From Candidatus Binataceae bacterium (GTDB lineage: Bacteria > Desulfobacterota > Binatia > Binatales > Binataceae), in assembly GCA_030042765.1 (NCBI GenBank), contig JASHZA010000160.1, positions 1 to 9,166 of the forward strand: a stretch of 9,166 bases of DNA, written 5' to 3'. Positions 1 through 6,149 of this stretch are shown one piece after another (positions within the stretch are counted from its first letter, which is position 1; each line of letters opens with the position of its first letter). A model generated the notes under the pieces. The model saw only the letters and a list, made by a program, of their open reading frames with translations. It made no database searches and was not told the DNA's origin. A program made the position numbers and the translations under genes.

Positions 1-151
1 ATCCCTTCGTATCGGTTGTAATCGTTTGGGCCGAAACTGGGAGCGCTGCCAGCGCGAATCCTGCCGCAAGACTTCCAACGATAAACGTGCGGCGCGTGAG
101 TTGTTTCGGCGAGTCGAGACTATCGTTGCGTGGTTCGTCTGCGTTTTTCAT
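1..151 (-). CDS. Tat-exported protein N-terminus, probably dienelactone-hydrolase family (partial, cut by window edge)
   Basis: Only the first 50 residues are visible; the gene runs off the left edge. The peptide has a hydrophilic start, a twin-arginine motif (TRRTFI, residues 19-24), a hydrophobic stretch (about residues 23-37) and a likely AxA-type cleavage site (V39-S40-A41, then Q42). This is a textbook Tat signal, so the protein should be exported folded, often with a cofactor or as a periplasmic hydrolase. The ATG at 151-149 is fixed by an in-frame TGA three codons upstream. From memory, the region around the cleavage site (VSAQTITTDTKG) resembles Tat-exported dienelactone hydrolases, which are alpha/beta-hydrolases that open lactone rings in chloroaromatic degradation. 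The catalytic domain lies outside the window, so the family call is tentative, while the export signal is well supported. It diverges from the dehydrogenase gene at 421. Confidence 0.7.
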   Translation of the reverse strand, partial: MKNADEPRNDSLDSPKQLTRRTFIVGSLAAGFALAALPVSAQTITTDTKG

Positions 152-420
152 CAGATTTTCTCATGCGATAACCGAGGCACATATACAACAGGAGGATTTG
201 AACTTGCGAGGGCCCGTCCCGAGCTACGATATGCTGGTCCTGGTTGACCGCCCGATGCTCTGCTACAAAGGCCCCGAGATATCGACGGTTGATCATGCAG
301 ACACCCGCGAGCATTCCCCGGCTGGGTCTCCCGTCTTTCTGCAAGCCTGCGGAGCGACCCTTGGTGTCCCGCGGCAGGTATTAGCTATTAGCGGATCCCG
401 GCAAGGGGGCCGAAGTAAAG
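152..420. other. Divergent intergenic region between the Tat protein gene and the dehydrogenase gene
   Basis: This gap must hold the promoters for the minus-strand Tat protein gene and the plus-strand dehydrogenase gene. I see no convincing -35/-10 pair and no RNA gene. The only notable element is a perfect AGGAGG on the plus strand at 190-195, discussed with the small ORF at 204-431. Confidence 0.4.
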
Positions 421-431
421 ATGCCGTCTAA
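204..431 (+). CDS. Doubtful small ORF (75 aa, TTG start) overlapping the dehydrogenase start
   Basis: A perfect AGGAGG at 190-195 lies 8 bases before a TTG at 204. The frame stays open for 75 codons and ends in TAA at 429-431, so it overlaps the ATG of the next gene (421) by 11 bases, an arrangement typical of translational coupling. The product has no signal peptide, membrane segment or motif that I recognise. Against it are the rare TTG start, an unfamiliar composition, and the fact that the same frame is open further upstream across the Tat gene, so openness may be chance in GC-rich DNA. An ATG at 231 is an alternative start without a good ribosome binding site. I list it only because of the Shine-Dalgarno and the overlap. 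Confidence 0.2.
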   Translation: MRGPVPSYDMLVLVDRPMLCYKGPEISTVDHADTREHSPAGSPVFLQACGATLGVPRQVLAISGSRQGGRSKDAV

Positions 432-1434
432 TTTCAATGTGGTCTCGATCGGTCCCGCCGCGCTGGATTTCATTTTTGATCCCATTGTCGCGGCCCTTCG
501 TGAGCGCGGGCATCAAGTCACACACTACATCGACTATTCCAAATTCGCGCGAGAGTCCCCGACGGCTCTCAAAACTGCCGATGCTTTCGTTGCCATCGGC
601 AGTTTTCACTGCACTCGGGAGCTGATGATGCAGGCGTCGCAACTCCGCGCTGTCGTCTCGCCTTTCATCGGCACCGAAGGATTCGACGAAGCAGCTGCGA
701 CAGCCCTTGGCATCGTCGTTGCCAACGGCCAGGTGCCCGAGAACTTTCTGAGTATGGCCGAATCAACGATCCTGCTCGTCCTTGCTTCGCTCTATGCGCT
801 GCATTGGTGGGAACAACAGCTTCGCGAGAACATCCCGCATCCGCCGCGGGTGCCGGGACATATGCTGCGCGGAAGGACCATCGGGTTGATTGGCTTCGGA
901 CACATCGCGCGCGCGGTGGCGAGTCGTCTTAGTACGTGGGATGTCCGGATTCAGACCTATACTCCGCGGTTTCGCGTGCCGCTGCCGCCCGGCGTGACTG
1001 GTGTGGAGCTTGAAGAATTGCTCCGTACGAGCGATGTCGTTTGCGTGCTGGCAAGTCTCAATGCGGAGACCACCGGCATGCTCGATCTGAAGCGTTTGCG
1101 CCTGATGAAGCCCGACGCCGTATTGATCAACACCGCCCGTGGAGGAATCGTCGACGAGGCGGCGCTGGTGCAGATTGCGCGCGAACGCCCCAGCTTCAGG
1201 ATCGCGCTGGATACCTTCGTTGAAGAGCCACTATCGGCACAAAGTCCGCTCCGCGACCTCCCCAACGCCATCCTGACGCCTCATGCAATCGGCCATACCC
1301 AGGAGAGCCTGGACGCACTTCCGATAGCCGCAGTCGAAAATGTCTTGCGAGCTCTCAGGGGTGAGCTACCGCTCTACGTGCGCAATCCGGCCGTGATTCC
1401 TGCATGGAATGCACGATGGGCCGCCCAACGCTGA
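421..1434 (+). CDS. D-2-hydroxyacid dehydrogenase, NAD(P)-dependent
   Basis: This 337-residue protein has the usual length and layout of the D-isomer-specific 2-hydroxyacid dehydrogenases, which interconvert 2-keto acids and D-2-hydroxy acids in the cytoplasm. The catalytic residues are visible: Arg240 in NTARGGIVDE, Glu269 in DTFVEEPL and His288 in LTPHAIGH. The Rossmann fold starts with a GxGxxA loop (G158, G160, A163) after a long helix ending near residue 135. Residues 1-105 and about 295-337 form the substrate-side domain. No acidic residue follows the second Rossmann strand (YTPRFR, 180-185), where NAD-specific members carry Asp; Arg183 or Arg185 may instead favour NADP. The ATG at 421 has a G-rich ribosome binding site at 403-409, rather far upstream. 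The substrate cannot be named: phosphoglycerate, glyoxylate or hydroxypyruvate and catabolic keto acids are all possible. Confidence 0.9.
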   Translation: MPSNFNVVSIGPAALDFIFDPIVAALRERGHQVTHYIDYSKFARESPTALKTADAFVAIGSFHCTRELMMQASQLRAVVSPFIGTEGFDEAAATALGIVVANGQVPENFLSMAESTILLVLASLYALHWWEQQLRENIPHPPRVPGHMLRGRTIGLIGFGHIARAVASRLSTWDVRIQTYTPRFRVPLPPGVTGVELEELLRTSDVVCVLASLNAETTGMLDLKRLRLMKPDAVLINTARGGIVDEAALVQIARERPSFRIALDTFVEEPLSAQSPLRDLPNAILTPHAIGHTQESLDALPIAAVENVLRALRGELPLYVRNPAVIPAWNARWAAQR

Positions 1435-1444
1435 GGGTTGCTAT

Positions 1445-1458
1445 GCCGCGTCCGCGGC
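1445..1458. terminator. Possible terminator hairpin between convergent genes
   Basis: GCCGCG-TC-CGCGGC forms a compact GC-rich inverted repeat in the 33-base gap between the stop of the dehydrogenase and the stop of the convergent pseudogene. On the plus strand it is followed after several bases by a T-rich stretch (1467-1476), but not by an immediate U-tract. Position supports a role in ending transcription; the structure is short and so uncertain. Confidence 0.35.
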
Positions 1459-1467
1459 TGGGCGCAT

Positions 1468-2023
1468 TTACTTTTTCTGTGCTCCGGGCAGAAAGTCGTC
1501 CAGTGGTACGCCGAAGCTGTTGAGCGCCCATGAAACCAAGTTGTACTGACCGATGGAAAATACAAGGTCCATCATCTGCTCAGTGTTGTAGCTTTCGGAC
1601 AGGATTTTCCAAGTCTCGTCGGAAATGACCGAATTCTCGTACAGATCGTCGGCCGCCTGGAGCAGCGCCGATTCGTGGCGGTTCCATCCAGCCTTCGGGC
1701 CCTTGGTGATCTGATCGATCTCAACGTCGCTAAGTCCAGCACGCTTCCCGATCAGGATATGCTGTTCCCATTCGTACTTGCGCCTGGTTCAACCAGCCGA
1801 TGCGGAGGATCGCGATCTCGCGCTCACGAGCCGATAGCGTCGACCCGTTCAGAATGTAATTGCCGAAACGTCCCCAGGCTCGAACCAGCTTGGGGTGGTT
1901 CAACAGGACCTTGAAGATGTTCAGAACCTGGCCGTTGACCATGCTCCGGTCGGCCATTTCGCGGTCTTTGCCTTCCAATTTTGACAAGTCACAAAAACGG
2001 ATCCGTTGCATTCTCGAAATCAT
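1468..2023 (-). pseudogene. Carboxymuconolactone decarboxylase family protein, frameshifted
   Basis: The intact N-terminal part (from ATG at 2023, about residues 1-81) reads as a carboxymuconolactone-decarboxylase/AhpD-like protein, with the family segment REREIAILRIGW (66-77). The frame then breaks near 1778-1780 and ends early at 1730, giving 97 residues. In the neighbouring frame the expected sequence continues at once (YEWEQH, then the IGKRAGLSD stretch) and runs to a TAA at 1468. The whole span is 556 bases, three times 185 plus one, so one extra base explains everything; the doubled T at 1778-1779 is the best candidate. Restored, the protein would be 184 residues. This subgroup lacks the CxxC redox pair of AhpD; its conserved His is the one in YEWEQH. 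A strong GGAGGTG site (2028-2034) precedes the ATG, so the gene was functional recently, or the shift is a sequencing error. It diverges from the flavin monooxygenase gene. Confidence 0.85.
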
Positions 2024-2027
2024 AACT

Positions 2028-2034
2028 CACCTCC
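2028..2034 (-). promoter_or_regulatory. Strong ribosome binding site of the frameshifted gene
   Basis: Read on the minus strand this is GGAGGTG, with its GGAGG core 6 bases before the ATG at 2023. It fixes the start of the broken carboxymuconolactone-decarboxylase-like gene and argues that the frameshift is recent or artefactual, because the translation signal is undamaged. Confidence 0.7.
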
Positions 2035-2291
2035 CCGGGGTGTAAATTCATTGCTTACCGTGAACTCAGCCGAGAGATCGCTGCTAGCACAAACAGCGTC
2101 TTCCGGCCGCACTACTGGACCTCACGCTGTTACTCCGCCAACAACCCCCTGTGCAAGGGTTCAAGGACGGGCCGAGGGTCTATGGCGCAGAGCATCATGC
2201 CTGAAGTCCAATGTTGATCTGTGAGAGCCGTTGTGGCATGGAACGGATGCGAGCCGCCTTAACGAAGACGGCTTCTCGCGGGATTCGTGAT

Positions 2292-2306
2292 GGTGATGCT
2301 ATCACC
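2292..2306. promoter_or_regulatory. Candidate operator: inverted repeat GGTGAT-n3-ATCACC
   Basis: Two perfect 6-base arms flank a 3-base spacer, a size and symmetry usual for binding sites of dimeric repressors such as TetR- or GntR-type proteins. It lies 71 bases before the ATG of the flavin monooxygenase gene, where an operator overlapping a promoter would be expected. No regulator gene is present in the window, so the role is inferred from symmetry and position only. Confidence 0.35.
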
Positions 2307-2377
2307 CGCCGGAGTTGTGATCGGGTCGGAAGCAACGAACTCGTAAGGAAAAGGATTCCAGTTCAGGAGAATATCCC

Positions 2378-3481
2378 ATGAAAGTTGGAGCATCTTTCTT
2401 CTGCCAGAATTACTTTCGCGCGGAAAAGCCCGACTGGGCAGTGTATCGCGAGGACCTGAAGCTCGCCGACATGGTCGAGCCCCTCGGGTTTGACTCGATT
2501 TGGGGTGTCGAACACCACTTTTCGCCCTACACGATGATACCCGACGTCATACAGTTCCTTACCTATATGGCCGGGCGCACCAGCCGCGTCGGTCTCGGAA
2601 GCATGGTCGTGGTGCTGCCGTGGCATGACCCTGTACGGGTAGCCGAGCAACTTGCGATGCTGGACATCTACGCCGGCGATCGGGAACTCACTCTCGGCTT
2701 TGGCCGCGGCTCCGGCCGAATCGAATACGAGGGTTTCCGCGTCTCGATGAGCGAATCGCGTGAGCGCTTTGTCGAGGCTGCCGAGATTGTGCGTTTGGCC
2801 CTCACGCAGCAGCGCTTTTCGTACTCCGGCAAATTCAACCAGATTCCCGAAATGAGCATCCGGCCGCAGCCGCGTCGCCAGAACCTCACGGACCGTTTTT
2901 ACGGCGCGATCGTCTCGCCCGAGACGGGTGACATCATGGCGCGGCAGGGGATGGGTATGTTGGTGATTCCGCAGAAGCCGTGGGCGGAGCATCGCAAGGA
3001 CTTCGACCATTTCCAGGAATCGTGCGCGAAGTTTGGTCAGATCGCGAAAAGGCCCATCGTGGTCGCTTTTATCTATTGCGCCGAGTCCGAGAAAGAAGCG
3101 AACGAGGGCGCGGACCAATGGATGGGGAATTATGCAGATACCGCGCTACGCCATTACGAATATGACGAGCCTGAACATTTTCGCGCGGTCAAAGGCTACG
3201 AGTATCACGTAAAAATGGCCGAGGCCGGAAAGAATTCCCCCGGCGCTTTCCGCGACATGTTCAGCAAGACACAGTGCTACGGCACGCCGGAGCAATGCGT
3301 CGAGACGCTGCGTACTATCGCTGGCACCATGGACGCGGCGGAGTTCGTTGGGATCTTCAAGTACGGCGGGATGCCGCTGGAACTGGCTGAACGCAGCATG
3401 AAGTTGTTTGCGACAGAAGTTCTGCCGCACATCCAAAAGGGTACATCGCCTGCGATTGCCAGCGCTGCGGCAGGGCGTTAG
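2378..3481 (+). CDS. LLM class flavin-dependent oxidoreductase (luciferase-like monooxygenase)
   Basis: This 367-residue TIM-barrel protein belongs to the bacterial luciferase-like family, whose members use reduced flavin (FMNH2 or F420H2) and often O2 to oxidise small organic substrates in the cytoplasm. The family marks are clear: WGVEHHF (42-48), matching the EHHF of luciferase alpha with its active-site His; the strand and loop GLGSMVVVLPWHDPVRVAEQ (72-91); and LGFGRG (106-111), typical of the flavin phosphate side. The C-terminal part (about 290-355) has the usual YGTPEQCVE segment and final helices. The start is well supported by AGGAGA (2365-2370) 7 bases before the ATG. No flavin reductase gene is visible nearby, so reduced flavin must come from elsewhere. 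The substrate cannot be deduced. It diverges from a broken carboxymuconolactone-decarboxylase-like gene. Confidence 0.9.
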   Translation: MKVGASFFCQNYFRAEKPDWAVYREDLKLADMVEPLGFDSIWGVEHHFSPYTMIPDVIQFLTYMAGRTSRVGLGSMVVVLPWHDPVRVAEQLAMLDIYAGDRELTLGFGRGSGRIEYEGFRVSMSESRERFVEAAEIVRLALTQQRFSYSGKFNQIPEMSIRPQPRRQNLTDRFYGAIVSPETGDIMARQGMGMLVIPQKPWAEHRKDFDHFQESCAKFGQIAKRPIVVAFIYCAESEKEANEGADQWMGNYADTALRHYEYDEPEHFRAVKGYEYHVKMAEAGKNSPGAFRDMFSKTQCYGTPEQCVETLRTIAGTMDAAEFVGIFKYGGMPLELAERSMKLFATEVLPHIQKGTSPAIASAAAGR

Positions 3482-3505
3482 GTTCGCGAGACGAATTCTC
3501 AGGTA

Positions 3506-3534
3506 GCGGCCGCGTCGAAAACCGACGCGGTCGC
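3506..3534. terminator. Strong hairpin downstream of the flavin monooxygenase gene
   Basis: Arms of 12 base pairs (GCGGCCGCGTCG with CGACGCGGTCGC, one G-U pair) close a 5-base AAAAC loop, 25 bases after the stop codon at 3481. The stem is long and GC-rich, as in terminators, but no U-tract follows on either strand. It may end transcription with help from Rho or protect the 3' end of the mRNA. It sits between convergent genes and could act on both. Confidence 0.5.
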
Positions 3535-3588
3535 CCCACTCACCGCGGTCGCGCAAATCTTCAAGGAGAAGGACTGCACTAGCCAGCG

Positions 3589-3614
3589 TTGGTGCGCGCT
3601 TGCGCGAAGACCAA
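3589..3614. terminator. Second hairpin between the convergent monooxygenase and methyltransferase genes
   Basis: TTGGT pairs with ACCAA around an inner CGCG-CTTG-CGCG stem-loop, with a small asymmetric bulge. It lies 25 bases beyond the methyltransferase stop. No T-tract follows on the minus strand. A role in termination or mRNA 3'-end stability is suggested by position only. Confidence 0.3.
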
Positions 3615-3638
3615 TCCGTCGGTCGAAGCTAGATCGTT

Positions 3639-4424
3639 TTAGTCCCGGGCGATCAGCATACCTATATCGGCTGGAACAAAAATTTCGCCGCGCATCGTGA
3701 TAATATTCTGGAAGTGCTCACGCAGCGCCGCCCAGCGTTCGGCCGGGGCCGAGATGAAGGGTGTCATAGAGCGGAAGTAGTCCAACAGCGGTTCTACCTC
3801 CGTGACACGCAATGAATTCTGGTAGCGTGTTATTTCGACGTTAGGGAAGATCGCTGAAAGTTGCTCATGCCCGGTTTCAAGTCCGAAGCGTTCGGCGGAC
3901 ACGACGCGTGGCGGAACGCCCAGGACTCGGTTGGTGGTCTCTTGCAGTTCGCGCATATATTCGCGGCCGGTTGTGGTTGCGTAAAAGGCGCCGCGTTGGC
4001 TGAGTACGCGCCTGATATCGCGCAGCGCGCTTGCACGATTCTCGACATGGTAGAACATCATATTTGCGACCACCGCGTCGACGCTGCGGTCTCGAAACGG
4101 AAGAGCGGCGCCATCAAGCTGGCAGAAGCGAAAATGCGACGCGTGGACGCCGAGATTGCGTGCACAATCGCGCAGCATTCCCGCGGAAAAATCGGACAGC
4201 ACGATGTTCCCCGACGGAATCCGGTCAAGGTTCTGCTTCCACAAAGTTCCCGGCCCACATCCCAACTCCAGAACTGTGCAGCCGCCGAACAGTTGGATTT
4301 GATCTAACACCCAGCGGTACCATCCATAGGTGTTGGAACCGAACCTTCCGACTAGCGCGGCTCGTTTCCGGAAGTTGCTCGAATCCTTGTATTGCTCGCG
4401 GAGCGCCCTCGTCGCTTCTTTCAT
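3639..4424 (-). CDS. Class I SAM-dependent methyltransferase, substrate unknown
   Basis: The 261-residue protein has the seven-strand Rossmann methyltransferase core. Motif I is VLELGCGPG (51-59), the SAM-binding glycine loop. An acidic residue follows the second strand (LSDFSAGML, D78), which normally contacts the SAM ribose. Motif II and the following segment are visible as LDGAALPF (103-110) and VDAVVANMMFYHV (115-127), typical of the Methyltransf_11/UbiE-like group that acts on small molecules. The C-terminal 100 residues (about 160-261) form the variable substrate cap and give no clue to the acceptor. The ATG at 4424 has only a weak AAGG-type site upstream. It is the most downstream of three minus-strand genes but is separated from the amidase gene by 199 bases, so it probably has its own promoter. 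Confidence 0.88.
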   Translation of the reverse strand: MKEATRALREQYKDSSNFRKRAALVGRFGSNTYGWYRWVLDQIQLFGGCTVLELGCGPGTLWKQNLDRIPSGNIVLSDFSAGMLRDCARNLGVHASHFRFCQLDGAALPFRDRSVDAVVANMMFYHVENRASALRDIRRVLSQRGAFYATTTGREYMRELQETTNRVLGVPPRVVSAERFGLETGHEQLSAIFPNVEITRYQNSLRVTEVEPLLDYFRSMTPFISAPAERWAALREHFQNIITMRGEIFVPADIGMLIARD

Positions 4425-4567
4425 ACAGCCGCTTTACCTTGTCCGCGGGCAGGCATCAACTGAGCAAGGTGCCGCCACGATAGCGATTCTTCAGGGCATT
4501 ACGTTCCCACTCAATTTACGCTCTTGATTCCTGGCTCAAGCCAAGTTTTTACCGTCTTGAGATTCAT

Positions 4568-4583
4568 CCTGCGCCAGCGCAGG
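4568..4583. repeat. Inverted repeat CCTGCGC-CA-GCGCAGG downstream of the amidase gene
   Basis: Perfect 7-base arms (practically a 6-base-pair stem with a CCAG loop) lie 40 bases beyond the amidase stop and 143 bases before the methyltransferase start. No U-tract follows on the minus strand. It could be a terminator or stabiliser of the amidase transcript, or a binding site ahead of the methyltransferase gene. Apart from this repeat, I see nothing recognisable in the 199-base gap 4425-4623. Confidence 0.35.
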
Positions 4584-4623
4584 CTAAACGCTCACGCTTG
4601 GCCGCCTCCGCACTGGCTGGTCG

Positions 4624-6063
4624 TCAGTAGCCGGACGGCCGCGGACACCCGCCGAGCCTCGCAAGCAGATGCTTCGCGAGATCGAGCGTCGTGCGATCTT
4701 CCAAATATGGTCCCACAATCTGAATCCCAACGGGAAGTCCGCTCGCCGCGCGACCGACCGGAATTACCGTCGCCGGCAGATAACAGGCACCCGCGGGCGC
4801 CATCCAGGTGATTAGGTTCCAATATTGCCGTTGCTCGCCTCCCACGGTGACCATCCTGCTGGCGATGGGTTCGGAATGATCGTGGGGTATTGCCGGACAT
4901 GGCATGACTGGAAGCAGAATCGCGTCCCACTCTTTGAAAAATTCCTCCCACCGCTTGCGCATCTGCAAGCGCCGCTCGTTATGGCTGAGCCATTGACGGT
5001 GACGCATCGCAAGAAGCCGCCGAGTCTGCGCCGCCGGTGTGTCACCCGTTGTGGCGGCATACTCTTCGATCTTCTCGAAGCCCACTCCACCAGCCAGAGC
5101 TGCCTGCAACAAAGCGAAAAACGTGGACGTCACCTTTTCTAATGTAAATGCCGGACGCGCGTTGTGATCGACAGTGGCACCGGCGGCACCGAGCGTTTGC
5201 GCCGCGTTTTCAAGCAGCTCCCGCACCCCAGGCTCAACTCGGCATGCCGGATCATCAAGCCAGGCTGCGATACGGTATTCTTTGAGCGTCCGGCGACGCG
5301 GGGACGGCAGCTTCAGACGCCACGCGGGATACTCCCAGCGGTTGGGGCCAGCCAGGATGTCGAGACCGAGCTTTAGATCCTCGACGCTCCGCGCCATCGG
5401 CCCTACAACTGCCAGATCGGCAAGGGTCAAAGTTCCTGGAGGCCCCGGAATCTGTCCGTGTGCTGGAACGATTCCATAGCTGGGCTTGTGACCAACGACC
5501 CCCGACATGTGGGCCGGCAGGCGAATCGAGCCTCCGATATCGCTCCCGAGTTCGATTGGTGTGAACCCGCATGCCAAGGCCGCGGCGGAGCCGCCGGACG
5601 ATCCGCCGGGTGTGCGCGACAAGTCGTGAGGGTTGTTTGTCGTGCCGAAGACTTTGTTGTAGCTCTGCATGTCCCCGGCATAGATCGGCAAATTCGTCTT
5701 TCCGAAGATGACCGCCCCAGCTTCGCGCAGTCGCGCAACTGGCCACGCATCCTCATTCGAAATGAATTCTGCAAGTTCCGGAGCACCCGAAGTCGTTCTC
5801 ATCCCGGCAGTCTGGAATGAGTCCTTGACCGTCATGGGCACCCCATGCAGCGGTCCGAGACTGCGGCCACGCGCAAGCGCGGCGTCCGCGCGGTCTGCCT
5901 CAGCGCGTGCGCGCGCCGCGTCGATCGTCACGACACTGTTGATTGGCTTGTCGAGCGCTTCGACCCGAGCGAGGAAATAGTCCAGAGCCTCCCGACTCGA
6001 AATTTTGCGGTCGCGGATTTTCTTCGCGATCGCGATGGCACTGTCATACGCAAGCTCTGTCAC
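4624..6063 (-). CDS. Amidase signature family hydrolase
   Basis: This 479-residue protein is full length for the amidase signature family, cytoplasmic hydrolases that cleave amide (sometimes ester) bonds. The Ser-cisSer-Lys triad is intact: Lys80 in VPMTVKDSF, Ser155 in TPGGSSGGSAAAL, and nucleophile Ser179 in GSDIGGSIRLPA. The spacings Lys-Ser 75 and Ser-Ser 24 match those of fatty acid amide hydrolase. The N-terminal helices (about 5-65) and the long variable C-terminal half are normal. It is a stand-alone amidase rather than a clear GatA, as no gatB or gatC gene is near. The start is GTG (6063-6061), not ATG, fixed by a strong GGGAGGG 8 bases upstream. It follows the DUF1028 gene by 86 bases in the same direction, so co-transcription is possible. 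The substrate is unknown. Confidence 0.93.
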   Translation of the reverse strand: MTELAYDSAIAIAKKIRDRKISSREALDYFLARVEALDKPINSVVTIDAARARAEADRADAALARGRSLGPLHGVPMTVKDSFQTAGMRTTSGAPELAEFISNEDAWPVARLREAGAVIFGKTNLPIYAGDMQSYNKVFGTTNNPHDLSRTPGGSSGGSAAALACGFTPIELGSDIGGSIRLPAHMSGVVGHKPSYGIVPAHGQIPGPPGTLTLADLAVVGPMARSVEDLKLGLDILAGPNRWEYPAWRLKLPSPRRRTLKEYRIAAWLDDPACRVEPGVRELLENAAQTLGAAGATVDHNARPAFTLEKVTSTFFALLQAALAGGVGFEKIEEYAATTGDTPAAQTRRLLAMRHRQWLSHNERRLQMRKRWEEFFKEWDAILLPVMPCPAIPHDHSEPIASRMVTVGGEQRQYWNLITWMAPAGACYLPATVIPVGRAASGLPVGIQIVGPYLEDRTTLDLAKHLLARLGGCPRPSGY

Positions 6064-6071
6064 GGCGATGT

Positions 6072-6078
6072 CCCTCCC
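6072..6078 (-). promoter_or_regulatory. Ribosome binding site fixing the GTG start of the amidase
   Basis: On the minus strand this reads GGGAGGG and lies 8 bases before the GTG at 6063. It supports GTG as the true start, together with the family-typical N-terminal sequence that begins right there. Confidence 0.65.
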
Positions 6079-6149
6079 GGTTGGTTGGCTTCCTGGGGTT
6101 AAGTAGCTGGTGCGGATACACAGTCAAGCAGAAATGCGATGACTGGCCG

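Larger units (their letters stand above)
2024..2377. other. 354-base divergent intergenic region
   Basis: The region separates the minus-strand carboxymuconolactone-decarboxylase-like pseudogene from the plus-strand flavin monooxygenase gene, so it should contain promoters for both. I see no coding sequence with a plausible start and product and no RNA gene. The clearest elements are the inverted repeat at 2292-2306 and a weaker hairpin (GAGCCG 2251-2256 with CGGCTT 2269-2274). I could not identify convincing sigma-70 boxes. Confidence 0.5.

Noticed and set aside
185..275. Possible tRNA on the minus strand (T-arm-like GTTCAAATC and D-arm-like GTAGC..GAGC)
   Set aside because: The T-stem has two mismatches, the D-loop is missing and the acceptor arms do not pair, so no cloverleaf can be drawn.
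2363..3118. Long minus-strand ORF (251 codons) opposite the flavin monooxygenase
   Set aside because: It is fully antisense to a well-supported gene and its translation shows no recognisable domain; it is a shadow of GC-rich coding DNA.
3861..4483. Plus-strand ORFs of about 150 codons across the methyltransferase gene
   Set aside because: They are antisense to the methyltransferase, overlap each other, and have no ribosome binding site or family motif.
4532..4550. Short stem TGGC-TCAA-GCCA followed by TTTTT on the plus strand, like an intrinsic terminator
   Set aside because: The stem has only 4-5 base pairs and no plus-strand gene ends upstream, so there is no transcript for it to terminate.
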